NCBI RefSeq assembly: GCF_006542765.1
Contig: NZ_SKCD01000026.1
Span: forward strand, 1-64,000
DNA from: Paenibacillus luteus
GTDB lineage: Bacteria; Bacillota; Bacilli; Paenibacillales; Paenibacillaceae
Length of the DNA stretch: 64,000 nt
Direction: 5' to 3'
Shown here: positions 26,445-35,116 of the stretch, piece after piece
Layout: the number at the start of each line of letters is the position of its first letter
Position numbering within the stretch: position 1 is the first letter of the stretch
Program-made: the position numbers and the translations under genes
The notes under the pieces: generated by a model
Told to the model about the DNA's origin: nothing
Database searches by the model: none
What the model saw: only the letters and a program-made list of their open reading frames with translations

Positions 26445-26501
26445 AAATAGGAAAAAGGCACAAATTTAAATAGAAATTTCAATTATAATAGTTTCCTATT
26501 T
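26445..26501. promoter_or_regulatory. Inverted repeat in a regulatory region
   Basis: AAATAGGAAA (26445-26454) and TTTCCTATTT (26492-26501) are perfect 10-bp arms 37 bp apart, with a TATAAT-like box between. They might be a paired operator for either flanking gene. The remaining 26330-26677 region holds only the short frame described next. Confidence 0.35.
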
Positions 26502-26520
26502 TCGCCAGCGACGTTCTGCC

Positions 26521-26657
26521 ATGCCACTCATTGAATTATCGTATTGACCGGGGACCTGATTCGTAGGTATTATGAATCTGCTGAAGAAGTGATGGCTGTC
26601 GAAGACTGCCCGCTTCCGTGTAATGAAATAAACTTATCTTATGAAGACCATCATTAG
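26521..26657 (+). pseudogene. Possible remnant of a small gene with a frameshift
   Basis: ATG at 26521 reads MPLIELSY then stops. A -1 shift at that stop opens 37 more codons (LTGDLIRRYYESAEEVMAVE and onward) to a TAG at 26655. No Shine-Dalgarno is visible. The composition looks protein-like, but the evidence is thin. Confidence 0.25.
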
Positions 26658-26677
26658 CAACTATTGGAGGTTTAAAG

Positions 26678-27304
26678 ATGACATTAATCAATCAAAACGC
26701 AGTTGTTTTATTTCAGGGGGACAGCATTACGGATGCAGGACGCAACCGGAGTGACGGGGCGAATCTCGGTTCAGGCTACGCCCTTCTTGTAAGCGCTTTG
26801 TTTAATCGCAAATATCCCGAGAAGCAAGCTACGTTTTTGAACAGAGGCGTATCGGGGGACCGCGTCGTCGACCTGGAGCGAAGATGGGAAGAGGATTGTC
26901 TTGATTTAAAGCCAAATTGGCTGTCTGTCTATGTTGGCATCAACGACACTTGGCGCCGTTATGACAGCAATAATCCGCTCAGCACCGAAGAATATTATAC
27001 AACCTACCGCCGCTTGCTAAGTCGTGCTAAGGAGCAGTTGAACGCTAATCTCATTTTGATAGAGCCGTTTGTGCTGCCCGTGAACGATAGCCAGAAGCAA
27101 TGGCGCGAGGATCTTGATCCGAAGATTCAAGCGGCACGCGAGCTCGCCGGGGAATTTAAAGCGCTGTACGTGCCGCTTGATGGTTTATTCGCCCAGGCCG
27201 CAGCTCAGACAGGCCCTGCTTACTGGGCGCCCGATGGCGTGCATCCATCCGCTGCGGGAGCTGCTCTCATCGCAGAGGCTTGGCTGCAAGCGGTTAAGGG
27301 CTAG
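26678..27304 (+). CDS. SGNH/GDSL hydrolase (lipase/acetylesterase type)
   Basis: This 208-residue cytoplasmic hydrolase has all four SGNH blocks. They are GDSITDAGRN (nucleophile Ser), NRGVSGDRV (oxyanion Gly), YVGINDTW (Asn) and DGVHPSAAG (Asp and His). The family deacetylates sugars or lysophospholipids; rhamnogalacturonan acetylesterases are close relatives. TTGGAGG lies 8 nt before the ATG. No signal peptide is present. It ends in a terminator shared with the convergent oxidoreductase gene. Confidence 0.92.
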   Translation: MTLINQNAVVLFQGDSITDAGRNRSDGANLGSGYALLVSALFNRKYPEKQATFLNRGVSGDRVVDLERRWEEDCLDLKPNWLSVYVGINDTWRRYDSNNPLSTEEYYTTYRRLLSRAKEQLNANLILIEPFVLPVNDSQKQWREDLDPKIQAARELAGEFKALYVPLDGLFAQAAAQTGPAYWAPDGVHPSAAGAALIAEAWLQAVKG

Positions 27305-27332
27305 CAAGCATAATAATAATAAGGGTATCAAG

Positions 27333-27370
27333 AAAGAGGAGCAGACTGCCCTGGCAGTCTGCTCCTCTTT
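27333..27370. terminator. Bidirectional terminator between convergent genes
   Basis: AAAGAGGAGCAGACTGCC pairs perfectly with GGCAGTCTGCTCCTCTTT around a two-base loop. This is an 18-bp stem usable from both strands. Confidence 0.85.
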
Positions 27371-27384
27371 CGCTCTGGAATCGC

Positions 27385-28374
27385 TTATTCGTCTGCCGGG
27401 TAACGGAGGCCCCACTGCTTCCGGATTGTATCCAGCGTGCTCATGATCGCAAGCGTCTCATCCAGCGGGATCGTTGAACTCTCCAAACGTCCTTCGCGAA
27501 GCGCATTCATAGCTTCCTCTGCTTCGAAGGCGTAGCCTTCCGCTTTACGGTCATCAACGAAGGATTCAGTTTCTGCGTCTTTGGCATGTAGGGTAGCGGA
27601 TTTGGCAAACAAGAAATTCGGCACATGGATATATCCTTTGGTCCCATAGATATAAGCATCACTCACCATGCCAAGCTGTACCGCTCCATTTAACGCTGCC
27701 GTACGGCCCCCCTCGTATTCGAACAACAACGAGAACTGCTCATCTACGCCAGTTTGGCCAAGCCGGGCGCTGCTCATAATTTTCGCCGGCGCGGTGCCAT
27801 AAATCAAGGATGCAAAAGACACCGGGTAAATACCCGCATCCAGAAGCGCTCCGCCGCCAAGGGCCGGATCAAGCAAGCGGCTCTCCGGTGCCCAGCCGAT
27901 ATCAAAACCAAAATCAGCCTTCACCAGTCGAACCTCGCCGATTTTATCAGCTGCCAGCCATTCCTTGACCTTCAGAATCGGTGGCAGGAAGCGCGTCCAC
28001 ATGGCTTCCATAAGGAATACCTGCTTCTCCCTCGCTAAATCAATGATTTCTTTCGCTTCTGCCGCATTCATCGTGAAAGGCTTCTCACAAATGACTGCCT
28101 TTCCTGCCCGTAAAAGCACAAGTACATTATCTTTATGTATCGGATGGAGTGTTCCCACATAGACGATATCGATATCCGCATCCTGAGCCAGCTCTTCAAC
28201 GCTGCCATAGGCACGAGGAATATTAAAGCGCTTGGCGAAGCTCTCTGACTTCTCCAAATTTCTACCGCCAACCGCTACCAGTTCAGCGCCTTCCGCCAAA
28301 GCGAGATCAGCTGCAAATTTGGAGGATATCCAACCTGGTCCCAAAATTCCCCATTTAATCGTTTGTATAGCCAT
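27385..28374 (-). CDS. Gfo/Idh/MocA-family oxidoreductase
   Basis: This 329-residue NAD(P)-dependent sugar or inositol dehydrogenase has an N-terminal Rossmann fold with IKWGILGPGWIS. The family motif AVICEKPFTMN supplies the catalytic-region Lys, and GGGALLDAGIYPVSF belongs to the C-terminal beta sheet. It is closest in style to trans-1,2-dihydrobenzene-1,2-diol/xylose dehydrogenase members. The ATG at 28374 is preceded by AAAGGAG with slightly long spacing. It follows the ThuA-like gene on the same strand, a frequent pairing in sugar utilisation clusters. Confidence 0.9.
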   Translation of the reverse strand: MAIQTIKWGILGPGWISSKFAADLALAEGAELVAVGGRNLEKSESFAKRFNIPRAYGSVEELAQDADIDIVYVGTLHPIHKDNVLVLLRAGKAVICEKPFTMNAAEAKEIIDLAREKQVFLMEAMWTRFLPPILKVKEWLAADKIGEVRLVKADFGFDIGWAPESRLLDPALGGGALLDAGIYPVSFASLIYGTAPAKIMSSARLGQTGVDEQFSLLFEYEGGRTAALNGAVQLGMVSDAYIYGTKGYIHVPNFLFAKSATLHAKDAETESFVDDRKAEGYAFEAEEAMNALREGRLESSTIPLDETLAIMSTLDTIRKQWGLRYPADE

Positions 28375-28499
28375 GAAACCAATCACTCCTTTACGTATCT
28401 TATTGGAATTAGTGCTTATCCCTAATTATACTAGTCAACGATACTAGAAATCCAGTAAGCAAGCGCTTGCAGAGACGATCTACAAGCTGCCTTCTGTGA

Positions 28500-29138
28500 T
28501 TAGCGCTCGTTTCTCACGCACCATTGCAAGGCATTGGCAAGAGCAATCTGATATTCCGAATGCTGCAGCACATGCAGGAAATGTCCAGGCGTAAGCACAC
28601 AAACGCGGCCTTTCCCTTGCTCTCTAAGCCAGCCCGCTGGCTGCGAACCATGCTCTGATTCAGAGGTCATAAACACTTGGATGCGCTCCTCTAACACTTC
28701 AACAAAGTAATGCTCATCATGCAAAGTAAATCCTTGAGCCGCCATGCCGCCTAGCAAATTCTCATCTGTATAAGCAATCGTAACGGAGCCAGCCTCTGGA
28801 TGATGCTGGAACACTCCGCCTACCAGCTCATAGAAAACAGGCTCGTCCCGATAGCCCACCGTACCGGAATGCAGCACGAGCAGCCCTCTTCCTTCATCGA
28901 CGTAGCTATGGAAAGCTTGCTGAACCTCTTCAGTAAGCCATGGCGTTTTGTCAGATGCCGAGATTTGATTTGATTTTGCCAAAAGGATAACGTCCTGCTG
29001 CTGCATCCATGATGGTGACCATTCCGAAGCATGCTGCTTGTAATCAAATTGAAAACCTTGCTCCTCAAGTAGACCCAAGCCTTCTTTAATCATCTGGCCA
29101 GGATGCCAATAATCGTCACATATGACGCCAACCTTCAT
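28500..29138 (-). CDS. ThuA-like domain protein
   Basis: This 212-residue protein has the glutamine-amidotransferase-like fold of the trehalose-utilisation ThuA family. VGVICDDYWHP starts the first strand, and GRGLLVLHSG lies at the site equivalent to the nucleophile elbow. EHYFVEV and LTPGHFLHVLQHSEYQIALANALQW are the typical C-terminal stretch. ThuA proteins cooperate with Gfo/Idh/MocA oxidoreductases in oxidising disaccharides to 3-keto forms, and such a gene is directly downstream. The start at 29138 has GAGGAG 9 nt upstream. The substrate is unknown. Confidence 0.88.
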   Translation of the reverse strand: MKVGVICDDYWHPGQMIKEGLGLLEEQGFQFDYKQHASEWSPSWMQQQDVILLAKSNQISASDKTPWLTEEVQQAFHSYVDEGRGLLVLHSGTVGYRDEPVFYELVGGVFQHHPEAGSVTIAYTDENLLGGMAAQGFTLHDEHYFVEVLEERIQVFMTSESEHGSQPAGWLREQGKGRVCVLTPGHFLHVLQHSEYQIALANALQWCVRNER

Positions 29139-29244
29139 TTCGTTTATCTCCTCGCTTCTATATAAATGGCTATATGATCGATTATAAACGTTTCTGTCTC
29201 CCATCGCTTCCGAAAGTTAAGGCCTAGACCAATAAAATCTTGGT

Positions 29245-30333
29245 TTAAGCCGTAGTTCTCGCAAACAAGATAAAAAATATCATCATTTCACCTAAAATCA
29301 CATGTGGAGAGGCGACCATAAATAGATTTAGCAGAAACAAAGCTGCAAGCACTCCTGTTAAAAGAATGACGGTTTTAACTCGCGGTTGAAGATGCTTAAA
29401 GCGATAAGCGTGCAGGACAAACATCACCGACCACAAATACAGCAGTACAGACCCGAACAGGAAGATCAGCATAAAGGTGTATTCCAACTGGTTAAGATAT
29501 AGAAGCTGAATCGAGGCCGCAATCATGCTTAGCGACAAATAGATGAATAGATGCCCGTAAATAATCGTTTGCCCGGCCGTCTTCTTCGATTTGTCCAGCT
29601 TCTTCTCCACGTTCTCGAAATACTGCCACCAGATGCCTATGACCAGAACAAAAGCCATTGCAGCAAAAAGAACCGAAGAGCCCGTCATTTCATCCGACTG
29701 AAGAACAGAAAGCATGCTGACTACCGATTCCCCTAGCAGGATCAAGGTAAAGAGTGCAAATCGCTCCAGCAGATGCGCCGTATGGATAGGCGTCTTCACT
29801 AAATGCTTCCGGCCAATTAGCGGAACGAGGATATCAACGGCAATACCTGCATACAAAATCGCATAGCGAATCCAAGAGTCAAAAAAGAGTGAAAAGCTGG
29901 ATAGGAGAATGCCCAGCCAGAAGTAGGTCCCGAAGAAACGGGCGGTTTCTTTCCGATTGGCTTTTTCTTTATTTTGCGTGAGCAAATATTGAATCGCAGT
30001 TAACGCTCTAGAGCCGATATACCCCACGAAGAAAGGAACATAGTAGGAATCAAAATCGACATTAAGACTGGCGGTCATGATCAACACAAAAAACAATTGT
30101 AAAATCATAAAGATCCGGTGTGTGGCAAGATCACGCCCATAGCGGTTGTTATATACCGACTGCCCCACCCAAGCCCACCAAATCGGAATGAAAATAAGAA
30201 TGAATTTGGACAAATGCTCAAATGAAATGGTTCCGTGCTCGGTATGTAATAAAATATGCGTTGCCTTAGAAATCGCCGCTACAAACAATAAATCATAAAA
30301 AAGCTCCAGCCATGTGACCTTCTTTTCATGCAT
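29245..30333 (-). CDS. ltrA: Low temperature requirement protein A
   Basis: This 362-residue integral membrane protein has about ten hydrophobic helices. The N-terminal VTWLELFYDLLFVAAISKA segment is the LtrA family signature, and FALFTLILLGESVVSM is a second conserved stretch. LtrA was first linked to growth at low temperature in Listeria; its biochemical activity is not established. GGAG lies 10 nt upstream of ATG. It appears to be a stand-alone gene. Confidence 0.9.
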   Translation of the reverse strand: MHEKKVTWLELFYDLLFVAAISKATHILLHTEHGTISFEHLSKFILIFIPIWWAWVGQSVYNNRYGRDLATHRIFMILQLFFVLIMTASLNVDFDSYYVPFFVGYIGSRALTAIQYLLTQNKEKANRKETARFFGTYFWLGILLSSFSLFFDSWIRYAILYAGIAVDILVPLIGRKHLVKTPIHTAHLLERFALFTLILLGESVVSMLSVLQSDEMTGSSVLFAAMAFVLVIGIWWQYFENVEKKLDKSKKTAGQTIIYGHLFIYLSLSMIAASIQLLYLNQLEYTFMLIFLFGSVLLYLWSVMFVLHAYRFKHLQPRVKTVILLTGVLAALFLLNLFMVASPHVILGEMMIFFILFARTTA

Positions 30334-30466
30334 GCGAATCAGGCTCCTCTCTACTATATAGATTATGAATAGTATGTCCTTTATTTATTATCTTAAATTA
30401 AAGATATATCAATTTAAGATAATTGTCAATGCTTATGCTCCAAAATAATGCTGTGGACTTAATGAC

Positions 30467-30498
30467 AAAAAAATCCAGACGAAGCTGCATCTGGATTT
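30467..30498 (-). terminator. Terminator of the TIM-barrel isomerase gene
   Basis: AAATCCAGA and TCTGGATTT form a 9-bp stem. A T-rich tail follows on the minus strand. Confidence 0.85.
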
Positions 30499-30525
30499 CT
30501 AGTCGTGGCTTCCACAGTCTTGCTG

Positions 30526-31287
30526 TTAAATATATTGCTTCAGATTACGCAAACTAATCGCTAAGCTCTCAAAAGGGTCGCGCCTGCACACATCCTGCTC
30601 AACTACATACCATTCCACGCCAGTTTCACGACATGCTTCAATAATCGCTTTGAAGTTAAGGTTGCCTTCCCCGATTTCCGCAAACACCTGCTCCCGATCG
30701 ATAATTTCCAGATCTTTGAGATGAATGACCCCCATGCGACCTTTTACCTGATGGATTGCCTCTACCGGATTCACGCCACCAACATGCACCCAGTAAGTAT
30801 CGAGTTCAAAGCCAAAGGCAGACGGATCACTTTCCTCCCGTAATATGTCCATGCCGGTTCTTCCGTCGTATTTTTGGTATTCAAATTGGTGGTTATGATA
30901 AATGAATTGCAGATCATGCTCCTTCAGCCGTTTGCCTACCTCCGAAGCCTTCCGGGCAAATTCAGCATACCCGTCTCCGCTGCTCCGATACTCCTCAGGA
31001 ATACCGCCGATGCCTACGTAGGCGCAGTTCCACAGCTTATGCTTCTGAACGCTGTTCTCGAAGTCATCGAGCAAAGATTCAAAGCTGACATGTGTTGCGC
31101 AAATACGGAGACCAGCTGCATCAGCCAGTTGCTTCACTGTTTCAGGTGCAATCGGACCTATGCCCGAAACCTGAACCGCCTCGTAGCCCATATCCTTTAC
31201 TTTGCGCAGCGTTTGCTCCAAATCCGCCTCGTTCTTGCAATAGTCTCTTAACGTATACAATTGAACTGCAATGTTCGATAATTTCAT
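30526..31287 (-). CDS. Sugar phosphate isomerase/epimerase (xylose isomerase-like TIM barrel)
   Basis: This 253-residue AP-endonuclease-2-type TIM barrel is related to IolE/IolI and ketose epimerases. Metal-site residues are visible in FIYHNHQFEY, FELDTYWVHVGG, VIHLKDLE and WYVVEQD. It probably interconverts or dehydrates a sugar or inositol derivative. It has its own terminator, and a TATAAT on the minus strand at about 31416-31421 suggests its own promoter. The AAGGCGG ribosome site is weak. Neighbouring genes (binding protein upstream, LtrA downstream) do not fix the substrate. Confidence 0.88.
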   Translation of the reverse strand: MKLSNIAVQLYTLRDYCKNEADLEQTLRKVKDMGYEAVQVSGIGPIAPETVKQLADAAGLRICATHVSFESLLDDFENSVQKHKLWNCAYVGIGGIPEEYRSSGDGYAEFARKASEVGKRLKEHDLQFIYHNHQFEYQKYDGRTGMDILREESDPSAFGFELDTYWVHVGGVNPVEAIHQVKGRMGVIHLKDLEIIDREQVFAEIGEGNLNFKAIIEACRETGVEWYVVEQDVCRRDPFESLAISLRNLKQYI

Positions 31288-31457
31288 CGTTTCGCCGCCT
31301 TGTGGTTAGAATGTGAATTCGTTCTCAAAGGATGGGACTATTCTTACAAGCTCATTGTAGCACTCCTTATAAGGGGGCTACTTTACTGAGGTTAGCGAAC
31401 CCTAGGCCGGCAATTGATTATAATTGACCAATCGGAACAAATGAACGGGTACATAAC

Positions 31458-31511
31458 AAAAAAAAGCGCTTGAGGGATCCCGCACGAAATGTACGGAAAT
31501 CCCCTTGCGCT
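31458..31511 (-). terminator. Terminator of the GH35/ABC operon
   Basis: GCGCAAGGGGAT and ATCCCTCAAGCGC form an imperfect long stem. Eight T residues follow on the minus strand, directly after the binding-protein stop. Confidence 0.9.
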
Positions 31512-31526
31512 GTCCACCTTAGATCA

Positions 31527-33122
31527 CTAGCCTTCGATCAGCTTCTTGTAAGCATCCATCTGGCGCTGAAGCTCAGCCATCACCTTCTCATAGCCTGCCG
31601 TTTTGAGCTTGCTGCGGAACTGCTCGACGGCTTGTGCAGGATCTCCCGCTTTACCGTAAGTAATGGCCGGCCCCATCTCGCCTGATACTTGCGTAATCGC
31701 CGTCAACTCTGCCTCAACAGCTGTTTTATCAAATACGAATTGGCCATATGGATACGGTTTTTTAATTTTGTCATATTCCGCATACAATGTCGGTTCAAGC
31801 TGATCCCACGTGGTTACGCTTGGAATCTCGAATTTATCGACGCGCCCGCCCCAGAAATCGGCATAGAAAGCATCCTTTGCTTCATCGTAGCCTTCAGGCT
31901 GTACGCGCTTACCGTCTTTCACCTCATATTGCACGCCTTCTAAACCGTAGTTAATCAGATGATAAATTTCCTCATCATTGCGAATGAGATCATAAGCCAT
32001 TAGCGCACGCTCAGGATTTTTGCTATGGGCGCCCACGGACGTGCCGCCATGTGTGATGGACAGCTCCGTGAGATTGTTCCCGCCAGTCCGCGCAAATGGG
32101 AACATTTGCAGCTCAGAGCCCGGTTGATCCTTATCCATCGTTACACGAAGCCCGCCAAACGTTTGTGTATGATGCTGGTCAAGTCCTGACAATCCGGCCC
32201 GAAGCGCTGAGCGGTTATCGTTCTTGTTGTTCAGCACATCCTCGCGCCAGTAGCCTTTGTCCGCCCATTCCTTCATTAAAGTTGCGAACTGTAAGAACGT
32301 ATCCTCGAAGACAGGACTTACAACCGTGAATTTCTCGTCAAACGACTTGGTTGTAAATACCGGCAAATAACCTGTTGAGATTGGAAGCTCCAACTGATCC
32401 GTATAGGATGAAGCGTAGCCTCCCCATGTGCTCGTTGAAGCGACCGCATCCCAAGGAACGACGCCTTCCTTGTTGTCCTTCACGTATTGAAGATACTTGC
32501 CAATACCTTGCCAATCCTTGATCGGCTCGCTAATTCCTGCTTCCTTCGCCCAGTCTCCACGGTAGAAGAAGCCATGATTAACCCACTGCGTATAATCATT
32601 TTCCGGAATGAGTACAATTTTCCCGTTATATTTGCTCTCTGCCCAGTCCTCTTCCGGTACGGAATTCCAGGTTTGAGGCGCATACTCTGGAAGCAAATCA
32701 TCCAAATTCATAAAGGCACCGCGCTGAGCATTGCCCCATGTATCCAGCCAATCCGTCCCGATCGTTATTAAGTCGATGGCTTCGCCGGATGCCAGCAGCA
32801 GGTTGTATTTCGTTTGCCAATCAGCCCATTCTACCCATTTCCACTCCAGCTCCGCATTGATTTTTTCCTTCATCCGCTTGTTTACTTCAGCCAGCACCTT
32901 CTCGAACTGGCCGTTCTTTGGCTTGTCGCCAAGCACCACATAGCTGATTTTCACAAATTTTGACGTATCACCAGCTTTATTGCCATCCGTTTGGTTCGTG
33001 CTGCCCTTGCCTTCGTTTTTGCCGGCCTCATTCTTTCCGTTATTGCTGCCGGAGCAAGCAGCAAGGCTAATGATCATCATCATCGCAATCAGCAAAGCGG
33101 AAACCTTCTTGAAATTGGACAT
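31527..33122 (-). CDS. Oligosaccharide-binding lipoprotein (LplA/family 1 type)
   Basis: This 531-residue lipoprotein has a signal peptide ending in the lipobox SLAACS. A Gly/Asn/Lys-rich spacer and a large family-1 solute-binding domain follow, containing the LLLASGEAIDLITIG hinge segment found in LplA/YtcQ proteins. It presents oligosaccharides to the two permeases encoded just upstream. GGGGAG lies 8 nt before the ATG at 33122; the longer frame to 33284 is rejected. No ATPase gene is near, so a shared MsmX-type ATPase is expected. GH35 context suggests a beta-galactosidic ligand. Confidence 0.92.
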   Translation of the reverse strand: MSNFKKVSALLIAMMMIISLAACSGSNNGKNEAGKNEGKGSTNQTDGNKAGDTSKFVKISYVVLGDKPKNGQFEKVLAEVNKRMKEKINAELEWKWVEWADWQTKYNLLLASGEAIDLITIGTDWLDTWGNAQRGAFMNLDDLLPEYAPQTWNSVPEEDWAESKYNGKIVLIPENDYTQWVNHGFFYRGDWAKEAGISEPIKDWQGIGKYLQYVKDNKEGVVPWDAVASTSTWGGYASSYTDQLELPISTGYLPVFTTKSFDEKFTVVSPVFEDTFLQFATLMKEWADKGYWREDVLNNKNDNRSALRAGLSGLDQHHTQTFGGLRVTMDKDQPGSELQMFPFARTGGNNLTELSITHGGTSVGAHSKNPERALMAYDLIRNDEEIYHLINYGLEGVQYEVKDGKRVQPEGYDEAKDAFYADFWGGRVDKFEIPSVTTWDQLEPTLYAEYDKIKKPYPYGQFVFDKTAVEAELTAITQVSGEMGPAITYGKAGDPAQAVEQFRSKLKTAGYEKVMAELQRQMDAYKKLIEG

Positions 33123-33198
33123 TTCACTTCTCCCCTTTGTTCTCATGAATCGGGCATGGCCCGTTATGTGGAAGAGACCGTCACCGGTCTGCGGCACA

Positions 33199-34110
33199 TC
33201 AGCCTTTGACAGCACCAACGGTAATTCCCTTGATGAAATACCGCTGCACAAACGGATAGAACAGAATAACAGGGCCTGTGGCAACGACTGCGGTCGCCAT
33301 CTTCATGGATTCCAGCGGCATATCCCTGAGCTGCACATTCGAAGCCGCAGACGAGTTTCGAATAAAATCAGCGCTGGTCACCACATTGTACAGAAACAGC
33401 TGGAGCGGACGATACTTCATATCTGGCGACAGGAACAGCATGGAGTTATACCACTCATTCCAATAGCCCAGCGCAATAAACAAACCGATAGTCGCAAGAG
33501 CAGGCGTCGTCATGGGAAGAATCAGCTTTAGAAAAATAGTAAAGTCGCCCGCTCCGTCGATTTTGGCAGATTCAGTTATGGCATGCGGGATCGAGCGCAC
33601 GAAGCTCTTCATCATAATGATCAGAAAAGGACTGAGCAGCCCGGGAAGCAGGACAGCTAGGTAATTGTCCTTCAAGCTTAAATACTGCGTCATTAGGAGG
33701 TAGAACGGGACAAGCCCGCCGGAGAAAAGCGTTGTGAAGTAGATAAAAAACGAGATGCCGTTGCGGTAGCCGAAGTCCGGGCGCTGCAGTGCATAACCAG
33801 TCATCGCGACAAGAAATAGTCCCAAGACTGTCCCTGCAACCGTAATCCCCATCGTAACGAGATAGGAGCCGATAATCAGATCCGGATTCTCAAATACGAT
33901 TTTGTAGGCGAACGTACTGAAATCACGAGGCCATAAGTTAAAGCCGTACTTCTTGATCGTTCCCTCCGCCGTAAGCGAAGTGCCGAGGACGAGCAGGAAG
34001 GGCAGGAGACAACATAAGGAAAAAAATGTAATGAATACATAACCAAAACCTTTGACTATGATTCCGCTAAAATCGGTTCGAATGCTGCGTGATTCTTCTG
34101 AATTCTCCAT
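33199..34110 (-). CDS. Carbohydrate ABC permease (YtcP/LplC type)
   Basis: This 303-residue permease has six predicted transmembrane helices. The EAA motif ITESAKIDGAGDFTIFLKLILP docks the ATPase, and the family C-terminus QRYFIKGITVGAVKG is intact. ATG at 34110 has AGGAGG 8 nt upstream, while the alternative GTG at 34119 would overlap it. It lies 12 bp after its partner permease gene and before the binding-protein gene. It forms half of the channel of a CUT1-like importer. Confidence 0.94.
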   Translation of the reverse strand: MENSEESRSIRTDFSGIIVKGFGYVFITFFSLCCLLPFLLVLGTSLTAEGTIKKYGFNLWPRDFSTFAYKIVFENPDLIIGSYLVTMGITVAGTVLGLFLVAMTGYALQRPDFGYRNGISFFIYFTTLFSGGLVPFYLLMTQYLSLKDNYLAVLLPGLLSPFLIIMMKSFVRSIPHAITESAKIDGAGDFTIFLKLILPMTTPALATIGLFIALGYWNEWYNSMLFLSPDMKYRPLQLFLYNVVTSADFIRNSSAASNVQLRDMPLESMKMATAVVATGPVILFYPFVQRYFIKGITVGAVKG

Positions 34111-34122
34111 CGTCGACACCTC

Positions 34123-35091
34123 CTAAAATAACGAGTTTTCGGGCGAAGCCTTCCTCACGAGCCAGTTGGCGGTTAAGACGACTACAAAGCCAAACAAGGA
34201 TTGATATAAGCTTACGGCGCTTCCGATCGAAAAGTTGAAATTCGTCATCAAGGAGCGGAAAACGTACGTTTCGATAATATCCGTTGTCGGGTACAAGGCC
34301 GTATTGTTCGCTCCTACCAGATTGAAGAAGAGACCAAAATTCCCTTTCAGAATGCCGCCCAGCGAGAACAGCATAAGAATGATGAAGGTCGGCTTGAGCC
34401 AAGGAAGCACGATGTAGATAATACGCTGGAACGCATTAGCTCCGTCGATTTCCGATGCCTCGATAATCTCGTTATCCAGGCCCATGATTGCTGCAAAATA
34501 AATAATGGAGCCATAACCGGTGGATTGCCACAGAAAGGTTAGCACGATAATAAACGGCCATATTTTCGGGTCGGAGTAGGTTTTGACAGGTTCCATTCCG
34601 AGCGACTCCAATATGCTGTTCAGCAAACCGTAATCATAGCTCAAAACGTTGTAAGCGATTAGGCCGATCAGTACGGCAGAAATAAAGTGCGGCAGAAACA
34701 TCAGCGTTTGCGTTATTTTTTTGAACCATTTCCGGCGAATTTCATTCAACAAAATCGCAACGAAAATTTGCAGCACATTCCCGAGGATGATAAATACCAA
34801 GTTATATGCAACCGTATTGAACGACAGCCGCCACAGGTCTCCGTTAATGACGAGGAAACGGAAGTTGTCAAAGGCGACGAACGGACTTTTGAAGATGCCG
34901 TCAGAGTAGTTGTAATTGATAAACGCGAGATACAGCCCAGGCATCGGGAGATAAGCAAATATGATAAAAAAAGCGACAGCTGGCAAGCACATGAGAAGCA
35001 GCGTTTTGTTATTCCAAAACCGTCTAAGCTTACCGCCTTTCATCTGCTGAAGTTTTTGCCGGGGCTCCCTTTCGGCTATGCTCGTTTCCAT
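34123..35091 (-). CDS. Carbohydrate ABC permease (LplB type)
   Basis: This 322-residue permease has about six membrane helices after a basic cytoplasmic start. Family marks are YLPMPGLYLAF, MFLPHFISAVL and the EAA motif IIEASEIDGANAFQRIIYIVLP. It starts at ATG 35091 with GAGGGGG upstream. It is the first transport gene after the GH35 enzyme gene (25-bp gap) and pairs with the YtcP-type permease. Confidence 0.94.
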   Translation of the reverse strand: METSIAEREPRQKLQQMKGGKLRRFWNNKTLLLMCLPAVAFFIIFAYLPMPGLYLAFINYNYSDGIFKSPFVAFDNFRFLVINGDLWRLSFNTVAYNLVFIILGNVLQIFVAILLNEIRRKWFKKITQTLMFLPHFISAVLIGLIAYNVLSYDYGLLNSILESLGMEPVKTYSDPKIWPFIIVLTFLWQSTGYGSIIYFAAIMGLDNEIIEASEIDGANAFQRIIYIVLPWLKPTFIILMLFSLGGILKGNFGLFFNLVGANNTALYPTTDIIETYVFRSLMTNFNFSIGSAVSLYQSLFGFVVVLTANWLVRKASPENSLF

Positions 35092-35116
35092 CCTAAATCC
35101 CCCTCGTCGTCATAAG

